64,000 nt of DNA from Anaerolineales bacterium HSG25 (GCA_030377865.1 JAUCGA010000011.1:1-64000), one strand, 5' to 3'. Shown: positions 45,774-55,047, counted from the first letter of the stretch. Notes: a model not told the origin generated them from the letters alone. Numbers and translations: made by a program.

Positions 45774-47204
45774 TTATTGCAATTCGATCAACTCAACCTC
45801 AAAAATAAGGGTCGCGTCGGGCGGAATCACTCCACCCGCACCATCTTCACCATAAGCAAGGTCGGAGGGGATAACCAGTTGACGTTTACCGCCAACCTTC
45901 ATGCTGGCTACGCCTTCATCCCACCCCGGAATTACTCGCCCGTCCCCTACAGGGAAGACAAACGGGTCGCCCCGCAATAACGAGCTATCAAAGCGAGTGC
46001 CGTCTTCGAGCCAGCCGGTGTAATGCACGGCTACAGGTTGTCCAGAAGTAGGACTGTCACCCTCGCCAACTTCAAAATCATAATATTTGAGGCCGCTTTC
46101 AGTTGTGGTGTAATCGGCTTCATCCACTTCTTGCGGTGCTTCGGGTGGTGGTGGTGGACCGTCTTCGGTCGCCAGTAGTTCCACCTCAAAAATGAGCGTG
46201 GCTTTAGGAGGAATGACCCCACCTGCACCGGTTTCACCATACGCCAACTCAGATGGAATAACCAGTTGTCGCTGAGACCCAACCGCCATGCCTGCCACAC
46301 CCTCATCCCAACCCGGAATCACCTGTTGAGAGCCTAGCACAAACGAGATGGGTTGACCTCGCTCTAACGAGGTGTCGAACATGGTACCGTCTTCGAGCCA
46401 GCCAGTGTAATGAACCGTTACTTTTTGACCTGCTTCGGTTACTTCACCATCGCCAACTTCGTAATCGTAATATTTAAGACCGCTATCGGCGGTGGTGTAG
46501 TCGGCTTCATCAAATTCTTGCGGTAACCGAGGCTTTATGATATCAATCAATTCCACCTCAAAAATTAAGATTGCATTCGGCGGAATCGAGCCGCTACCAC
46601 CGGCTCCATACCCTAACTCTGATGGAATGACCAATTTGGCTTTGCCGCCTTTGTTCAGCATAGCAATTCCCTCATCCCAACCAGCAATCACCTGTCCACG
46701 GCCTAACGTAAAACCAAATGGTTGATCGCGATCAACCGAACTGTCGAACTTACTTCCATCGGCAAGGGTTCCGGTATAATGGACAAGTACTTCATCACCC
46801 GGCTCTGGTTTTTCACCATCGCCAGCCTCAATCTCAATAACTTGTAACCCCGAATCTGTGGTAACACCTTCATCACTGTCGGGGAGCGCACTTTGATCAA
46901 TCGTCATGTCTTCTGTCGTTTCCTCTGTATTGGTATTCTCCGAACTCTCTTCGGTTTCACTATCTGCTACATCTGCTTCAGTTTCGGATTCGGACTCTGC
47001 TTCGGAAGCTGATTCTTCTGATTCTTCCGCTTCTTCATCGACTGCATCTTCGTCGACTGCATCTTCAACAACGGTTTCCTGCTCAGGTTCTGGGGCTTCG
47101 GTAGGGGAGGCTGGCTGTTCGGCTCCACCGCCACAAGCGGTCATCAACATCATCATAACGAGCATGATGATGGGTAAAACACGGGTTAAGCGTTGATTGG
47201 TCAT
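45774..47204 (-). CDS. Lipoprotein with three tandem FKBP-type prolyl isomerase domains
   Basis: The 476-residue protein has a lipoprotein signal LMTACGG (Cys24), a very acidic Glu/Asp/Ser linker (residues 40-100) and three FKBP domains at about 113-222, 237-343 and 365-476. Each has the VHYTG(T/W)L motif, a G-W-D-E-G core (VIAGWDEGIA, VIPGWDEGVA) and a closing IPP.A.LIFEVEL. The Asp, Phe and Trp positions of the FK506 pocket are conserved in all three. It should speed prolyl isomerisation of exported proteins on the outer face of the membrane. Most bacterial FKBPs have a single domain; three in one lipoprotein is unusual. Confidence 0.92.
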   Translation of the reverse strand: MTNQRLTRVLPIIMLVMMMLMTACGGGAEQPASPTEAPEPEQETVVEDAVDEDAVDEEAEESEESASEAESESETEADVADSETEESSENTNTEETTEDMTIDQSALPDSDEGVTTDSGLQVIEIEAGDGEKPEPGDEVLVHYTGTLADGSKFDSSVDRDQPFGFTLGRGQVIAGWDEGIAMLNKGGKAKLVIPSELGYGAGGSGSIPPNAILIFEVELIDIIKPRLPQEFDEADYTTADSGLKYYDYEVGDGEVTEAGQKVTVHYTGWLEDGTMFDTSLERGQPISFVLGSQQVIPGWDEGVAGMAVGSQRQLVIPSELAYGETGAGGVIPPKATLIFEVELLATEDGPPPPPEAPQEVDEADYTTTESGLKYYDFEVGEGDSPTSGQPVAVHYTGWLEDGTRFDSSLLRGDPFVFPVGDGRVIPGWDEGVASMKVGGKRQLVIPSDLAYGEDGAGGVIPPDATLIFEVELIELQ

Positions 47205-47236
47205 TCGTTGATCCTTTTTTTAGTTAGTTAATAAAA

Positions 47237-47387
47237 TTATGGAACTTCAATCCCCATTGAGGCTTGCCAAATCATAAACCACTGCTGACTAGAAAGGTTT
47301 AGTTTTTCGGTCTCAAGGGCAGTTTTAACATGTTCGATTTTGTCGGCTCCTAAAACGGGTACAATGTTAGCCGGATGGTGTAGTCGT
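47237..47387 (-). pseudogene. C-terminal fragment of an aldo/keto reductase (YdhF-like)
   Basis: The minus-strand frame ending in a TAA at 47237-47239 reads HPANIVPVLGADKIE, then LSSQQWFMIWQASMG and IEVP. It matches the extreme C-terminus of YdhF-type aldo/keto reductases (HPA..P..G..KIE ... QW..IW.A..G...P). The remaining 270 or so residues are missing. Upstream of the fragment lies a family F element at 47412, so the gene was cut by rearrangement around the repeats. Confidence 0.7.
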
Positions 47388-47411
47388 TAATCCTTTTGTT
47401 AAAGAACTATA

Positions 47412-47552
47412 CTAATAACTACGCAGAACTCATCCAATGACTATTATAGAGCAGAATTTACAGGATAGGAGAATAAAAGTTCTCTTATCCTGTAAATTCT
47501 GCTCTAAACAGCGTAAATACTGTGGACTATTTGAGTTGTGCGGAGTCTTCAA
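47412..47552. mobile_element. Family F element, uninterrupted, with 8-bp flanking direct repeat
   Basis: Imperfect inverted ends (CTAATAACTACGCAGAACTC versus TTGAAGACTCCGCACAACTC) enclose a perfect inner hairpin around AGCAGAATTTACAGGATA. GAACTATA occurs at 47404-47411 and 47553-47560. It is the empty-site reference for the interrupted copy at 26812. Confidence 0.85.
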
Positions 47553-47556
47553 GAAC

Positions 47557-47802
47557 TATAGATGTTCAGATAGGCAGTTCCAGAAAAATAAATCTCCCAA
47601 AATAGGGTGAGAATAAATCCTCACCCTAAAAGCTTAAGACCGCTAAAGCGGCCTAAATAGCTGGCTTCAGCCTGCTTTAGCTATTAGTATTGGGATTTAT
47701 TCCGATGCGTTTTTGGGAGATTTTAAAAGTTGGAACAGCCATAAACCTTTTCAGTTGTCACCTTCCCGCAAGTTTTGAACTTGCGGGAAGGTTGGTCTTG
47801 AA
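47557..47802. mobile_element. Family A element split by a family E element
   Basis: The left end TATAGATGTTCAGATA (47557-47572) and the remainder (ATAAACCTTTTCAG onward, 47741-47802) belong to one family A copy. The 168 bp between them is a family E element. The right end of the A copy has been lost after GGTCTTGAA. Confidence 0.85.
47573..47740. mobile_element. Family E element with G core, 3-bp target duplication
   Basis: Ends GGCAGTTCCAG and (reverse) GGCTGTTCCAA, each followed by AAATCTCCCAAAA. ATA is duplicated (47570-47572, 47741-47743). Its interior (GAATAAATCCTCACCCTAAA to GGGATTTATTCCGATG) is about the same sequence as 50950-51050, which has different outer arms. Confidence 0.88.
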
Positions 47803-47868
47803 TTTCGGGGGTTTTCAACAGGACACCCATTTGTTATGGTGAGAGGCGATACATGAGGGTTCAGGGAC

Positions 47869-48003
47869 AAGGGCTGTTCAGTTCTCCATCTTGTCACGCT
47901 ACAAGCGTGACCTACTACACAGTTTCATCTCCAGCAAAATTACTGTAGGTGACGCTTGTAGCGTCACGATTATGCCCACATGGATTAGAATTGAACAACC
48001 CTT
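47869..48003. mobile_element. Family D element with 9-bp target duplication
   Basis: 135 bp with ends AAGGGCTGTTCAGTTCT and (reverse) AAGGGTTGTTCAATTCT, and an internal stem GTGACGC... around GCTACAAGCGTGACC / GGTGACGCTTGTAGC. TTCAGGGAC occurs at 47860-47868 and 48004-48012. Confidence 0.88.
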
Positions 48004-48043
48004 TTCAGGGACAACCACGCCTCACGTTTCACGTTTCGATTAT

Positions 48044-49894
48044 TTACTTGTCCATCATCACTTTCGTCTGTTTACCGGCTCTGGCCCGCCGATTTTTGTC
48101 CAAAATTCGCTTACGAATCCGCAAGTTGGTCGGAGTTACTTCTAACAGTTCATCATCGACCAGATATTCGATACACTCATCCAAACTCATCTCTCGAGGT
48201 GAGGTCAGGCGAACATCAATATCTCGTACCGATTTCCGCATGTTGGTCAAATGTTTTTTCTTGCAGATATTCACATCAAGGTCACCGGGGCGCTGATGTT
48301 CGCCGACGACCATACCTTGATACACCGGAATACCGGGAGCCAGAAATAACGTGCCCCGTTCTTCGGCATTTTTCAGGCCAAAGGTGTTGGTCGCTCCATT
48401 TTCCCAAGCCACTAACGACCCTTTACTACGGGAGCTAATGGTACCAACAAGTGGGCCGTAATTATGGAAAATCGAGTTGATGATACCCATGCCTCTGGTA
48501 GCGGTTAGGAACTGATAGCGAAACCCTAACAAACCACGGGTGGGAACAACATAGGTTAGCAGAGTACTACCGGTACTGGTATTTTCCATAGTAACCATTT
48601 CACCTTTTCGTTTACCCAACATCTCGACCACCGCGCCGACGGTATCGGGACTGGTTTCGATAAAGACCTCTTCATACGGCTCTAAGGTTTCTCCGGCGGG
48701 GCTTTCCTTAAAAATAACCTCCGGTCGAGAGACTTGGAACTCATATCCCTCGCGACGCATAGTTTCAATGAGAATCGCTAAGTGAAGTTCCCCTCGGCCA
48801 GAGACAATGAAAGTGTCAGCGCTATCGGTATCTTCAACCCGTAGCGAGATATTGTGTTTTAGCTCCTCATACAGACGGTCGCGCAATTTACGCGAAGTGG
48901 CCCATTTACCTTCTCGTCCCGAAAAGGGAGAGGTGTTGATGCCAAAACTCATGCTTACGGTTGGTTCGTCTACAGTGATGGCAGGTAGAGCCACTGGATT
49001 CTCTTTGTCGCACAGAGTATCGCCGATGGCAATCGCCTCTAAACCTGCAATGGCGACCACGTCACCCGCGGCGGCCTTTTCCACCTCGACCCGTTGCAAC
49101 CCTTCATGTAGATATAGGTAGCGCACTTTTTCGGGCAAATTGTCTCCAGAGGGAGTCAATCGAGCGACTGCTAGACCTTGGGTAATCGTTCCGGCAAAAA
49201 CTCGTCCAATGGCGGTTACACCTCGGTAGGGGTCGTAATCAAGTGTGGTGACAAGCATCTGCAAAGGTGCATCCACATCCACATCGGGACATGGGACCTC
49301 TTTCAAAATCGTCTCAAACATGGGTTGCAGATTTTCAGTCAGGTCGGGGGTTAAACCTGCTTTACCACCGGTAGCCACACTGTAAACAACTGGAAAATCA
49401 GCCTGTTCATCGGTTGCCCCCAACTCAATAAACAAGTCGAAGGTTTCATTTAATACTCGGCCGGGGTCGGCATCGCGACGGTCAACCTTGTTGATGACCA
49501 CAATGGCTCGATGTCCCAACTCAAGCGCCTTTTTAAGTACAAATCGGGTCTGAGGCATTGGCCCCTCTGCGGCATCAACCAGCAGTAACACCCCATCAAC
49601 CAGATTTAAGACCCGTTCAACCTCACCGCCAAAATCGGCGTGACCGGGTGTATCAATCACATTAATTTTCACATCCTGCTCCGTTGCAGAATCATATATT
49701 GTAATGGCCGTATTTTTTGAGAGGATGGTAATTCCTCGTTCTCGTTCCAAATCGTTGGAATCCATCACCCGTTCTTCGATATGTTGATTATCACGAAAAA
49801 CCTTGGCCTGTCGCAATAGACCATCAACTAAGGTGGTTTTACCGTGGTCAACATGGGCGATAATTGCAATATTTCGTAACTCTGTTCGTTTCAT
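48044..49894 (-). CDS. typA: Ribosome-associated GTPase TypA/BipA
   Basis: The 616-residue translational GTPase has G1 [10 protein letters not shown], switch I with ERERGITI, G3 DTPGHADF and G4 NKVDR. EF-G-like domains II, III and V follow, with the BipA-specific C-terminal part ([34 protein letters not shown]). It binds the 70S ribosome and helps 50S assembly and stress adaptation, especially in the cold. It is a single gene; repeats lie downstream. Confidence 0.95.
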   Translation of the reverse strand: MKRTELRNIAIIAHVDHGKTTLVDGLLRQAKVFRDNQHIEERVMDSNDLERERGITILSKNTAITIYDSATEQDVKINVIDTPGHADFGGEVERVLNLVDGVLLLVDAAEGPMPQTRFVLKKALELGHRAIVVINKVDRRDADPGRVLNETFDLFIELGATDEQADFPVVYSVATGGKAGLTPDLTENLQPMFETILKEVPCPDVDVDAPLQMLVTTLDYDPYRGVTAIGRVFAGTITQGLAVARLTPSGDNLPEKVRYLYLHEGLQRVEVEKAAAGDVVAIAGLEAIAIGDTLCDKENPVALPAITVDEPTVSMSFGINTSPFSGREGKWATSRKLRDRLYEELKHNISLRVEDTDSADTFIVSGRGELHLAILIETMRREGYEFQVSRPEVIFKESPAGETLEPYEEVFIETSPDTVGAVVEMLGKRKGEMVTMENTSTGSTLLTYVVPTRGLLGFRYQFLTATRGMGIINSIFHNYGPLVGTISSRSKGSLVAWENGATNTFGLKNAEERGTLFLAPGIPVYQGMVVGEHQRPGDLDVNICKKKHLTNMRKSVRDIDVRLTSPREMSLDECIEYLVDDELLEVTPTNLRIRKRILDKNRRARAGKQTKVMMDK

Positions 49895-49926
49895 CTTATC
49901 TTCCTGATATAACTAATTGACATACA

Positions 49927-49957
49927 AAAACCCCGACCTATAGATGGGTCGAGGCTT
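49927..49957 (-). terminator. Intrinsic terminator of the DUF4058 gene
   Basis: On the minus strand, CCTCGACC / GGTCGGGG with an 8-nt loop is followed by TTTTTG. Confidence 0.75.
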
Positions 49958-50034
49958 CATAATCGACATTATTAAGCAATCACCTATCTTAGCAGAGGGA
50001 AGGCGTTTGGGCAAAGATAGGTTGGTCATTTGAC

Positions 50035-50820
50035 TCAGCCACGTTCAGTCAATTTTGTCGCCCAAACCTGATTCTCGTCAGATAGTTTGGGGCTGACCGG
50101 TTTATCGTAATTGATAATCAGATCATACCGCCGCTCGATGTACATGGCATGCAAAATCTGGTTGAGTGGTAGTGGTATGCTCTCATCCGGCTCTCGTAAC
50201 GGAATGGCGATGTCGGGGATAATATCGGGCAAGTTAAACGGGTAGATGTCGGCTTGGGGACGCTTGTGGGCTTGGCTAACCAAAATCCGATAATCGCTTG
50301 CTTCTTCTGTGGTGACAAGCAAACGCTCACCAACTCGCAATAAATCAATCTCTACAAAATGGGTCAAACTATTGAGGATTTGCAAACATTTATCCTCGTA
50401 CAGTTTGCGTTTAATGAGGCCAATTTTATTAGCGGGAGAAACAATTTCAATCACTGTGATCAGCTCTTGGGTTTCAATATGGCGAACGATTAAATAGCGA
50501 TGTTGACGTTCGACTATTGGCTGAGGAATTTCAACCTGCTTTGGCTTAATCATTATGCCAGTAGAGCTGGTTTTTACCTTTGTCGCAACCGCAGTACCGT
50601 TTGGATCATTGGCGATAAATATATCAGGACGGCCAATTGGAGCGTTATGAGGTGGCATAATCGACAGATAGGTGGTTTGTTCCACGCCCACATAGTAATG
50701 CGGAGCTAGTTTTTGTAGGAGATAACTCCTGATTTGTCCCATTAAATCATAATGAACTTGTCCCCATAAACTCGATTGTTCTAAATAGGGATCCATGCCC
50801 GGAAAGGGTGATGTCATCAT
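50035..50820 (-). CDS. DUF4058 family protein
   Basis: The 261-residue protein begins MMTSPFPGMDPYLEQ, the DUF4058 hallmark. It has GRPDIFIAND near residue 68 and ELITVIEIVSPANKIG near 125. The D...E-x-(x)-S-P-A-N-K arrangement is like that of Uma2 and other restriction-fold proteins, so a PD-(D/E)XK-like fold is possible but not proven. The family is common in multicellular Chloroflexi and cyanobacteria. ATG 50820 has GAGGG 7 nt upstream; the frame upstream of it holds only a hairpin (GAGTGGTTCAATC / GATTGAGCCACTC). Confidence 0.82.
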   Translation of the reverse strand: MMTSPFPGMDPYLEQSSLWGQVHYDLMGQIRSYLLQKLAPHYYVGVEQTTYLSIMPPHNAPIGRPDIFIANDPNGTAVATKVKTSSTGIMIKPKQVEIPQPIVERQHRYLIVRHIETQELITVIEIVSPANKIGLIKRKLYEDKCLQILNSLTHFVEIDLLRVGERLLVTTEEASDYRILVSQAHKRPQADIYPFNLPDIIPDIAIPLREPDESIPLPLNQILHAMYIERRYDLIINYDKPVSPKLSDENQVWATKLTERG

Positions 50821-50928
50821 TGTTTTCCCTCGTTTTATTTGGTCACCAGAGTGGTTCAATCTTGGAGATTGAGCCACTCTGGAACATGCAACTTATTTGA
50901 TTCTATGGTGGTCAACATGGCTATAAAC

Positions 50929-51065
50929 ATAAGGCGAAACAGATAACGTGGGAATAAATCCCCACGCTAAAAGCTGAAGACCGCTAAAAGCGGCCTATTT
51001 AGCTGGCTTTAGCCTGCTTTGGCTATCAGCATCGGGATTTATTCCGATGTATTTTGTCGCACCTT
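50929..51065. repeat. Element with G core and different outer arms
   Basis: TAAGGCGAAACAG and (reverse) TAAGGTGCGACAAAA arms enclose GAATAAATCCCCACGCTAAA to GGGATTTATTCCGATG. This is the same core as inside the family E element at 47573, so the core has been exchanged between arm types. Confidence 0.75.
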
Positions 51066-51153
51066 AAATTGGTAGCCGTCAACATCATCTTGACTACTAA
51101 ACATTATACTGCTCTTGAAAAGAAAACCAAAAACTGTCGGTTAGGAGATTGCC

Positions 51154-52101
51154 TTATACAAGAAAATTTTTTGTATAACTCTCAATCACCGCGTAATCAA
51201 CCTCACTTAAGTCAAACCATTTGATATTAGGATCGGTCAGCCGAAACCAGTTATATTGCTGGCGGACAAAACGGCGGGTCTCTTTTTTGATGAGAGCCAC
51301 CGCCTCCTCCAGAGTAGCCTCCTCACGCAGGTATAAACCTATCTGCCGATAGCCAATACCCGACATGGCCGGGAGTTGCCAGTCGTATCCGGCCTCGACC
51401 AATGCTTCAACTTCGGTCACCAGCCCGTCTGTCATCATCTGACCGATGCGTTGGTCGATGCGTTGATACAGTTCCTCACGCGGGCGAGTCAGGCCGATTT
51501 GGATGATTTGATATGGGGGCGGATTTTTTCGCTGATGCACTGAAATCGGGATGCCAGTTTTGTGATATACCTCTAAGGCTCGAATCACCCGCCGGACGTT
51601 GCGATAGTCCAGCTTTTGAGCCGCGCCAGGATCAATCTGCGCCAACTCAGCATGGAAGGCCAGCGCGCCGATTGATTCGGCTCGCGCCTCTAACTCAGCC
51701 CGTAAGGCCATATCAGGCGAGACTCTGGGGATGCCCCACCCCTCAACCACAGATTTTACCCACTGACCTGAGCCACCCACCAACATGGGCAGATTGCCTC
51801 GTTGTAACACCGAGTCAATCTGTTGATAAGCCCGCTCTTGGAACTCAGCCAGCGTCAACACTTCATCGGGCGCGACCACATCAATCATAAAATGGGATAC
51901 GGTGGCCTGTTCGGCGGGGGTTGCTTTGGCCGTACCAATGTCTAATCCACGGTAGATTTGGCGTGAATCAGCCGAAATAATCTCACCCTGAAACTGTTGC
52001 GCCAATTTTATCGACAGGCCAGTTTTGCCGACCGCGGTCGGGCCGACAATCACCAAGAGGCGATTATCAACCTGACCTGCGGCGTTCTTTAAATGAGTCA
52101 C
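51154..52101 (-). CDS. miaA: tRNA dimethylallyltransferase
   Basis: The 315-residue enzyme has P-loop GPTAVGKTGLS, SADSRQIYRGLDIGTAKAT, DVVAPDEVLTLAEFQ, GGSGQWVKSVVEGW and RRVIRALEVYHKTGIPIS. It adds a dimethylallyl group to A37 of tRNAs reading UNN codons. Its ATG lies within the stop of the carboxypeptidase gene (4-bp overlap), so the two are translated together. Confidence 0.94.
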   Translation of the reverse strand: MTHLKNAAGQVDNRLLVIVGPTAVGKTGLSIKLAQQFQGEIISADSRQIYRGLDIGTAKATPAEQATVSHFMIDVVAPDEVLTLAEFQERAYQQIDSVLQRGNLPMLVGGSGQWVKSVVEGWGIPRVSPDMALRAELEARAESIGALAFHAELAQIDPGAAQKLDYRNVRRVIRALEVYHKTGIPISVHQRKNPPPYQIIQIGLTRPREELYQRIDQRIGQMMTDGLVTEVEALVEAGYDWQLPAMSGIGYRQIGLYLREEATLEEAVALIKKETRRFVRQQYNWFRLTDPNIKWFDLSEVDYAVIESYTKNFLV

Positions 52102-53600
52102 AGGTTGTAAATCTCACCAAATTTCTGTTGAATATAGCCTAAATAAGGTTTGGCATCTATTGTATCAGAGCCGGCGACCCGTTTAAGCAGTTCGTTAGCC
52201 GTATATTTGCGACCATGCTGATGAATGTTTTCGGTGAACCAACTCAACAATGCCCCAAACTCGCCTCTGGCAAACTGCTGGGGTAGGTCTGGAATCTCTT
52301 TGAGAGTCTGATTATAGAACTGTACCGACATAATGTTGCCCAAGGTATAGGTCGGGAAGTAGCCCATCATACCGCCTGACCAGTGAACATCCTGCAAAAC
52401 ACCCAAGGCATCGTCGGGTGGAGTGAGGCCCAGATACTCTTCCATTTTAGCGTTCCATGCCGCGGGCAGGTCGGCAATTTTCAGGCGTTGTTCTAACAGT
52501 TCCTGCTCCAGTTCAAAGCGTAAAAAGACATGCAGATTATAGGTCACTTCGTCTGCTTCGACTCGAATTAGAGATGGTTCGACTTTGTTGATGGCGCGGT
52601 AAAACTGGTTCATGTCAGCTTGACCAAGTTGGTCGGGGAAAGCGTTTTGTAGTTGGGGGTAGTAGAACTGCCAAAAGGGTTGGCTTCGTCCGAGAATATT
52701 TTCCCACATGCGAGACTGTGATTCATGCACCCCCAGCGAGGTTCCCCCAGCCAACGGCGTGCCGTCTAAGCTCTGGCCGATGTTCTGCTCGTACATACCA
52801 TGCCCGCCCTCGTGCAACGTGCTAAATAATGATGAAGGGAAGGTGTCTTCGCTGATACGGGTGGTGACACGGGAATCGTTAACCGAGAAACTAATGGAGA
52901 AAGGGTGCGTCGATTTATCCTGTCGCCCTCGCTTTAGGTCAAAGCCAATCGCTTCTAAGGCGACCATGCTAAAATCCCACTGGGCTTGGTTGGGGTAGTT
53001 TTGCTGTAAAAGCGAGTTATCAACGGCATCGACCCGTTCTGAAATTTGGGCAACTAGGGGTACGAGCGTCGCTTTTAGCTCATCAAACACGGTGCGGACT
53101 TCGCTTGTTTTCATGTTCGGCTCAAAATCGTCGAGCAAAGCGTCATACAGACACTCATCGTAGCCGTAAGCCTCGGCGGCCTGAATGTTCAGATCAACTA
53201 CCTTGGCGAGGGTATCTTGAAACTCAGCAAAGTTCTTGTTTTGACGGGCTTTGGCCCACACATGTTGACCCAAGGCAAAAGTGCGACTCATCTCCTCGAC
53301 CAGTTCGGTGGAGAGTTTGCGGGTTTTGTCATAGTCGCGGCGTGTCACTCGAATTAAGGCCGCGTCATCCGAATCGTAGTCGAAATCGACCTGTGCCAAA
53401 TCCCCAAGGAGAACGCCGATCTCATCGCTAACGAACATTTCATGGCTCAGTTTTTGCAGGGTTGCTAACTGCTCTGCCCGTGCCTCTGCGCCACCGGGAG
53501 GCATGTTGACCTCTTGATCCCAGATTAATACGGCGGCCGCTTTCTGTAAGTTGGTAATATCTTTAAGTTTGCTTTTTAAGGTGTTTAATTTTTCTTGCAA
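52098..53600 (-). CDS. M32-family metallocarboxypeptidase (carboxypeptidase Taq type)
   Basis: The 500-residue enzyme has the zinc motif HEGGH in SLFSTLHEGGHGMYEQ (near residue 265). Other family blocks are GTSLGVHESQSRMWENILGRS and YTLGNIMSVQFYNQ. It is cytoplasmic and trims C-terminal residues from peptides. Fittingly, an oligopeptide transport operon lies downstream on the other strand, but they are separated by a 1.4-kb repeat region and no link is shown. Confidence 0.93.
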   Translation of the reverse strand: MQEKLNTLKSKLKDITNLQKAAAVLIWDQEVNMPPGGAEARAEQLATLQKLSHEMFVSDEIGVLLGDLAQVDFDYDSDDAALIRVTRRDYDKTRKLSTELVEEMSRTFALGQHVWAKARQNKNFAEFQDTLAKVVDLNIQAAEAYGYDECLYDALLDDFEPNMKTSEVRTVFDELKATLVPLVAQISERVDAVDNSLLQQNYPNQAQWDFSMVALEAIGFDLKRGRQDKSTHPFSISFSVNDSRVTTRISEDTFPSSLFSTLHEGGHGMYEQNIGQSLDGTPLAGGTSLGVHESQSRMWENILGRSQPFWQFYYPQLQNAFPDQLGQADMNQFYRAINKVEPSLIRVEADEVTYNLHVFLRFELEQELLEQRLKIADLPAAWNAKMEEYLGLTPPDDALGVLQDVHWSGGMMGYFPTYTLGNIMSVQFYNQTLKEIPDLPQQFARGEFGALLSWFTENIHQHGRKYTANELLKRVAGSDTIDAKPYLGYIQQKFGEIYNL

Positions 53601-53655
53601 GATTATGTTTCCTCTGTAAATGAGGAATATAACACTTTAACCTTTGCCGCAATAA

Positions 53656-53962
53656 GGCAGTTCCAGAATTTAAAACCTCCCAAAACCATTGTAACACTCT
53701 ACCCTCGACGCGTAGCTAGTCCCCCTGCTAGGGGGAGGGAGCCGCTTCCCCCAAGGGCTGTTCAGTTCTCCATCTTGTCATGCTGCAAGTGTGACCTACA
53801 CGGTTTTATCTCCAGCAAAATTACTGTAGGTGACGTTTTTAGCGTCACGATTATGCCCACATGGATTAGAATTGAACCGCCCTTCGCTTCCCCCCTAGCA
53901 GGGGGGACTGAGGGGGGTAGAGACTCTGCTCAATTTGGGAGATTTATTTTCTTGGAATTGCC
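53656..53962. mobile_element. Family E element with 3-bp target duplication, carrying a family D element
   Basis: Ends GGCAGTTCCAGAATTTAAAA and (reverse) GGCAATTCCAAGAAAATAAA. TAA is duplicated (53653-53655, 53963-53965). The interior has CCCCCTGCTAGGGGG-type palindromes and the nested family D copy. Confidence 0.88.
53753..53884. mobile_element. Family D element nested in family E, 10-bp target duplication
   Basis: 132 bp, ends AAGGGCTGTTCAGTTCT and (reverse) AAGGGCGGTTCAATTCT. CGCTTCCCCC occurs at 53743-53752 and 53885-53894. Confidence 0.85.
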
Positions 53963-54279
53963 TAACTGGCTGGCAATAGTTGAAGCTATTACACTCCTCT
54001 TTTGTTCGGTAAGGTTGTTGAATTTATCTTAGTACCCGACATGTTGATTAACAAAAACATTTTTCGACAGGATCAACATGATTGACAGAATTTTTTGCCT
54101 TTAATCTTATCAATTATGTTAATCTGTCCGATATTAGCTTTGGCTAAATTTTTTTGTCGGGCAGTAAGACAAGTTTAAAAAACTTGTCAACTCTTTCAAT
54201 CTTAATCACAACCTCAGAAACAGCAAAATCTGTTCAACTATGATTCAAAATAAAAATGAACCATTGCAGTTACAATGAT

Positions 54280-54308
54280 TTGGCAACTCTGTCGAAGCAT
54301 GGTATTAT
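54280..54308 (+). promoter_or_regulatory. Promoter-like sequence upstream of the oligopeptide operon
   Basis: TTGGCA at 54280-54285, a 17-bp spacer and TATTAT at 54303-54308. If used, it gives a leader of about 735 nt that passes through the family E and B elements. Confidence 0.45.
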
Positions 54309-54477
54309 AGCCCACAGAAAGGTAGAAATTATTGTTTTGCAAGTCACTTTTCAACCTTTTATCAATAATACACAGTGATTACAGTTGATATAATTACTGT
54401 TGACGCAATTTCCACGTAAGTAATCCCCAGCATTAAACAATAACATAGTTATAAATCATCAATTGCTCAAAACATCA

Positions 54478-54570
54478 TCAATGGTTTAGTTTTTTTTGGT
54501 TGATACCGTATTCAACCAAAGCCTCAACGACGATGGCAGACCATATTTTGGGACTGGCGTGGTTGCGTGG
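54478..54570 (-). other. Possible C-terminal remnant of a gene
   Basis: The minus-strand frame PRNHASPKIWSAIVVEALV, then EYGINQKKLNH, ends in TGA. It looks like a helical protein end but has no start and no recognisable family. Confidence 0.2.
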
Positions 54571-54755
54571 CTAAAAATGAGCCATTCTAATTTTGTAACC
54601 TATTTTTTAGGTAGGTTTTTGAATTAGTATAGTGTGTGATTTACACTATCTGAATAAGCAGATGTTTTTGTCATTCCAAGATTTATAACTCTGGCCCAGT
54701 TCGACAGGTTTATCAAACCTGTCAACTCTAACATTTGGTCAGAATTTATCTCTAT

Positions 54756-54884
54756 GGAAGTTCCAGAATTTAAAACCTCCCAAAACCATTGTGACACTCT
54801 ACCCCCTCCCCGACGCGTAGCTAGTCCCCCTGCTAGGGGTAGAGACTCTGCTCAATTTGGGAGATTTATTTTCTTGGAATTGCC
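54756..54884. mobile_element. Short family E element with 3-bp target duplication
   Basis: 129 bp, ends GGAAGTTCCAGAATTTAAAA and (reverse) GGCAATTCCAAGAAAATAAA. TAT is duplicated (54753-54755, 54885-54887). It has the same arms as the 53656 copy without the nested insert. Confidence 0.88.
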
Positions 54885-54901
54885 TATATCAGCGATAACA
54901 C

Positions 54902-54991
54902 TGTAAAAGCTCAGTAAAGCCGCACTAGAAACCTGATTTTTTATGAAATCAGGTTTCTAGTGCCCTTTTAGTGAATTTGCTGAATGTTTAT
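54902..54991 (-). repeat. Family B element, diverged (90 bp)
   Basis: GTAAAAGCTCAGTAAAGCCG start, AAACCTGATTT / AAATCAGGTTT hairpin with compensating changes relative to the other copies, and GCTGAATGTTTAT end. No target duplication. It lies 56 bp before the binding-protein gene. Confidence 0.75.
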
Positions 54992-55047
54992 AGTGCTTTT
55001 TTGTCGAGTAACAAGATAATACATTACTAGTAAGTAAAGAGGAGATT

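Larger units (their letters stand above)
53601..55047. other. 1.45-kb gene-free region packed with repeats
   Basis: In order: family E element (53656-53962) containing a family D element (53753-53884); family I repeat (54060-54131); about 600 bp of AT-rich sequence with a promoter-like pair at 54280-54308 and a possible gene-end remnant at 54478-54570; a short family E element (54756-54884); and a family B element (54902-54991). The Shine-Dalgarno of the binding-protein gene ends the region. Confidence 0.7.

Noticed and set aside
46906-47196. 96-residue Ser-rich frame on the plus strand
   Set aside because: It is antisense to the acidic Glu/Ser linker of the triple-FKBP lipoprotein; the composition follows from that linker.
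53595-54032. 145-residue plus-strand frame
   Set aside because: It translates the family E and D elements. A similar frame appears in the other family D copy, showing it is repeat-derived.
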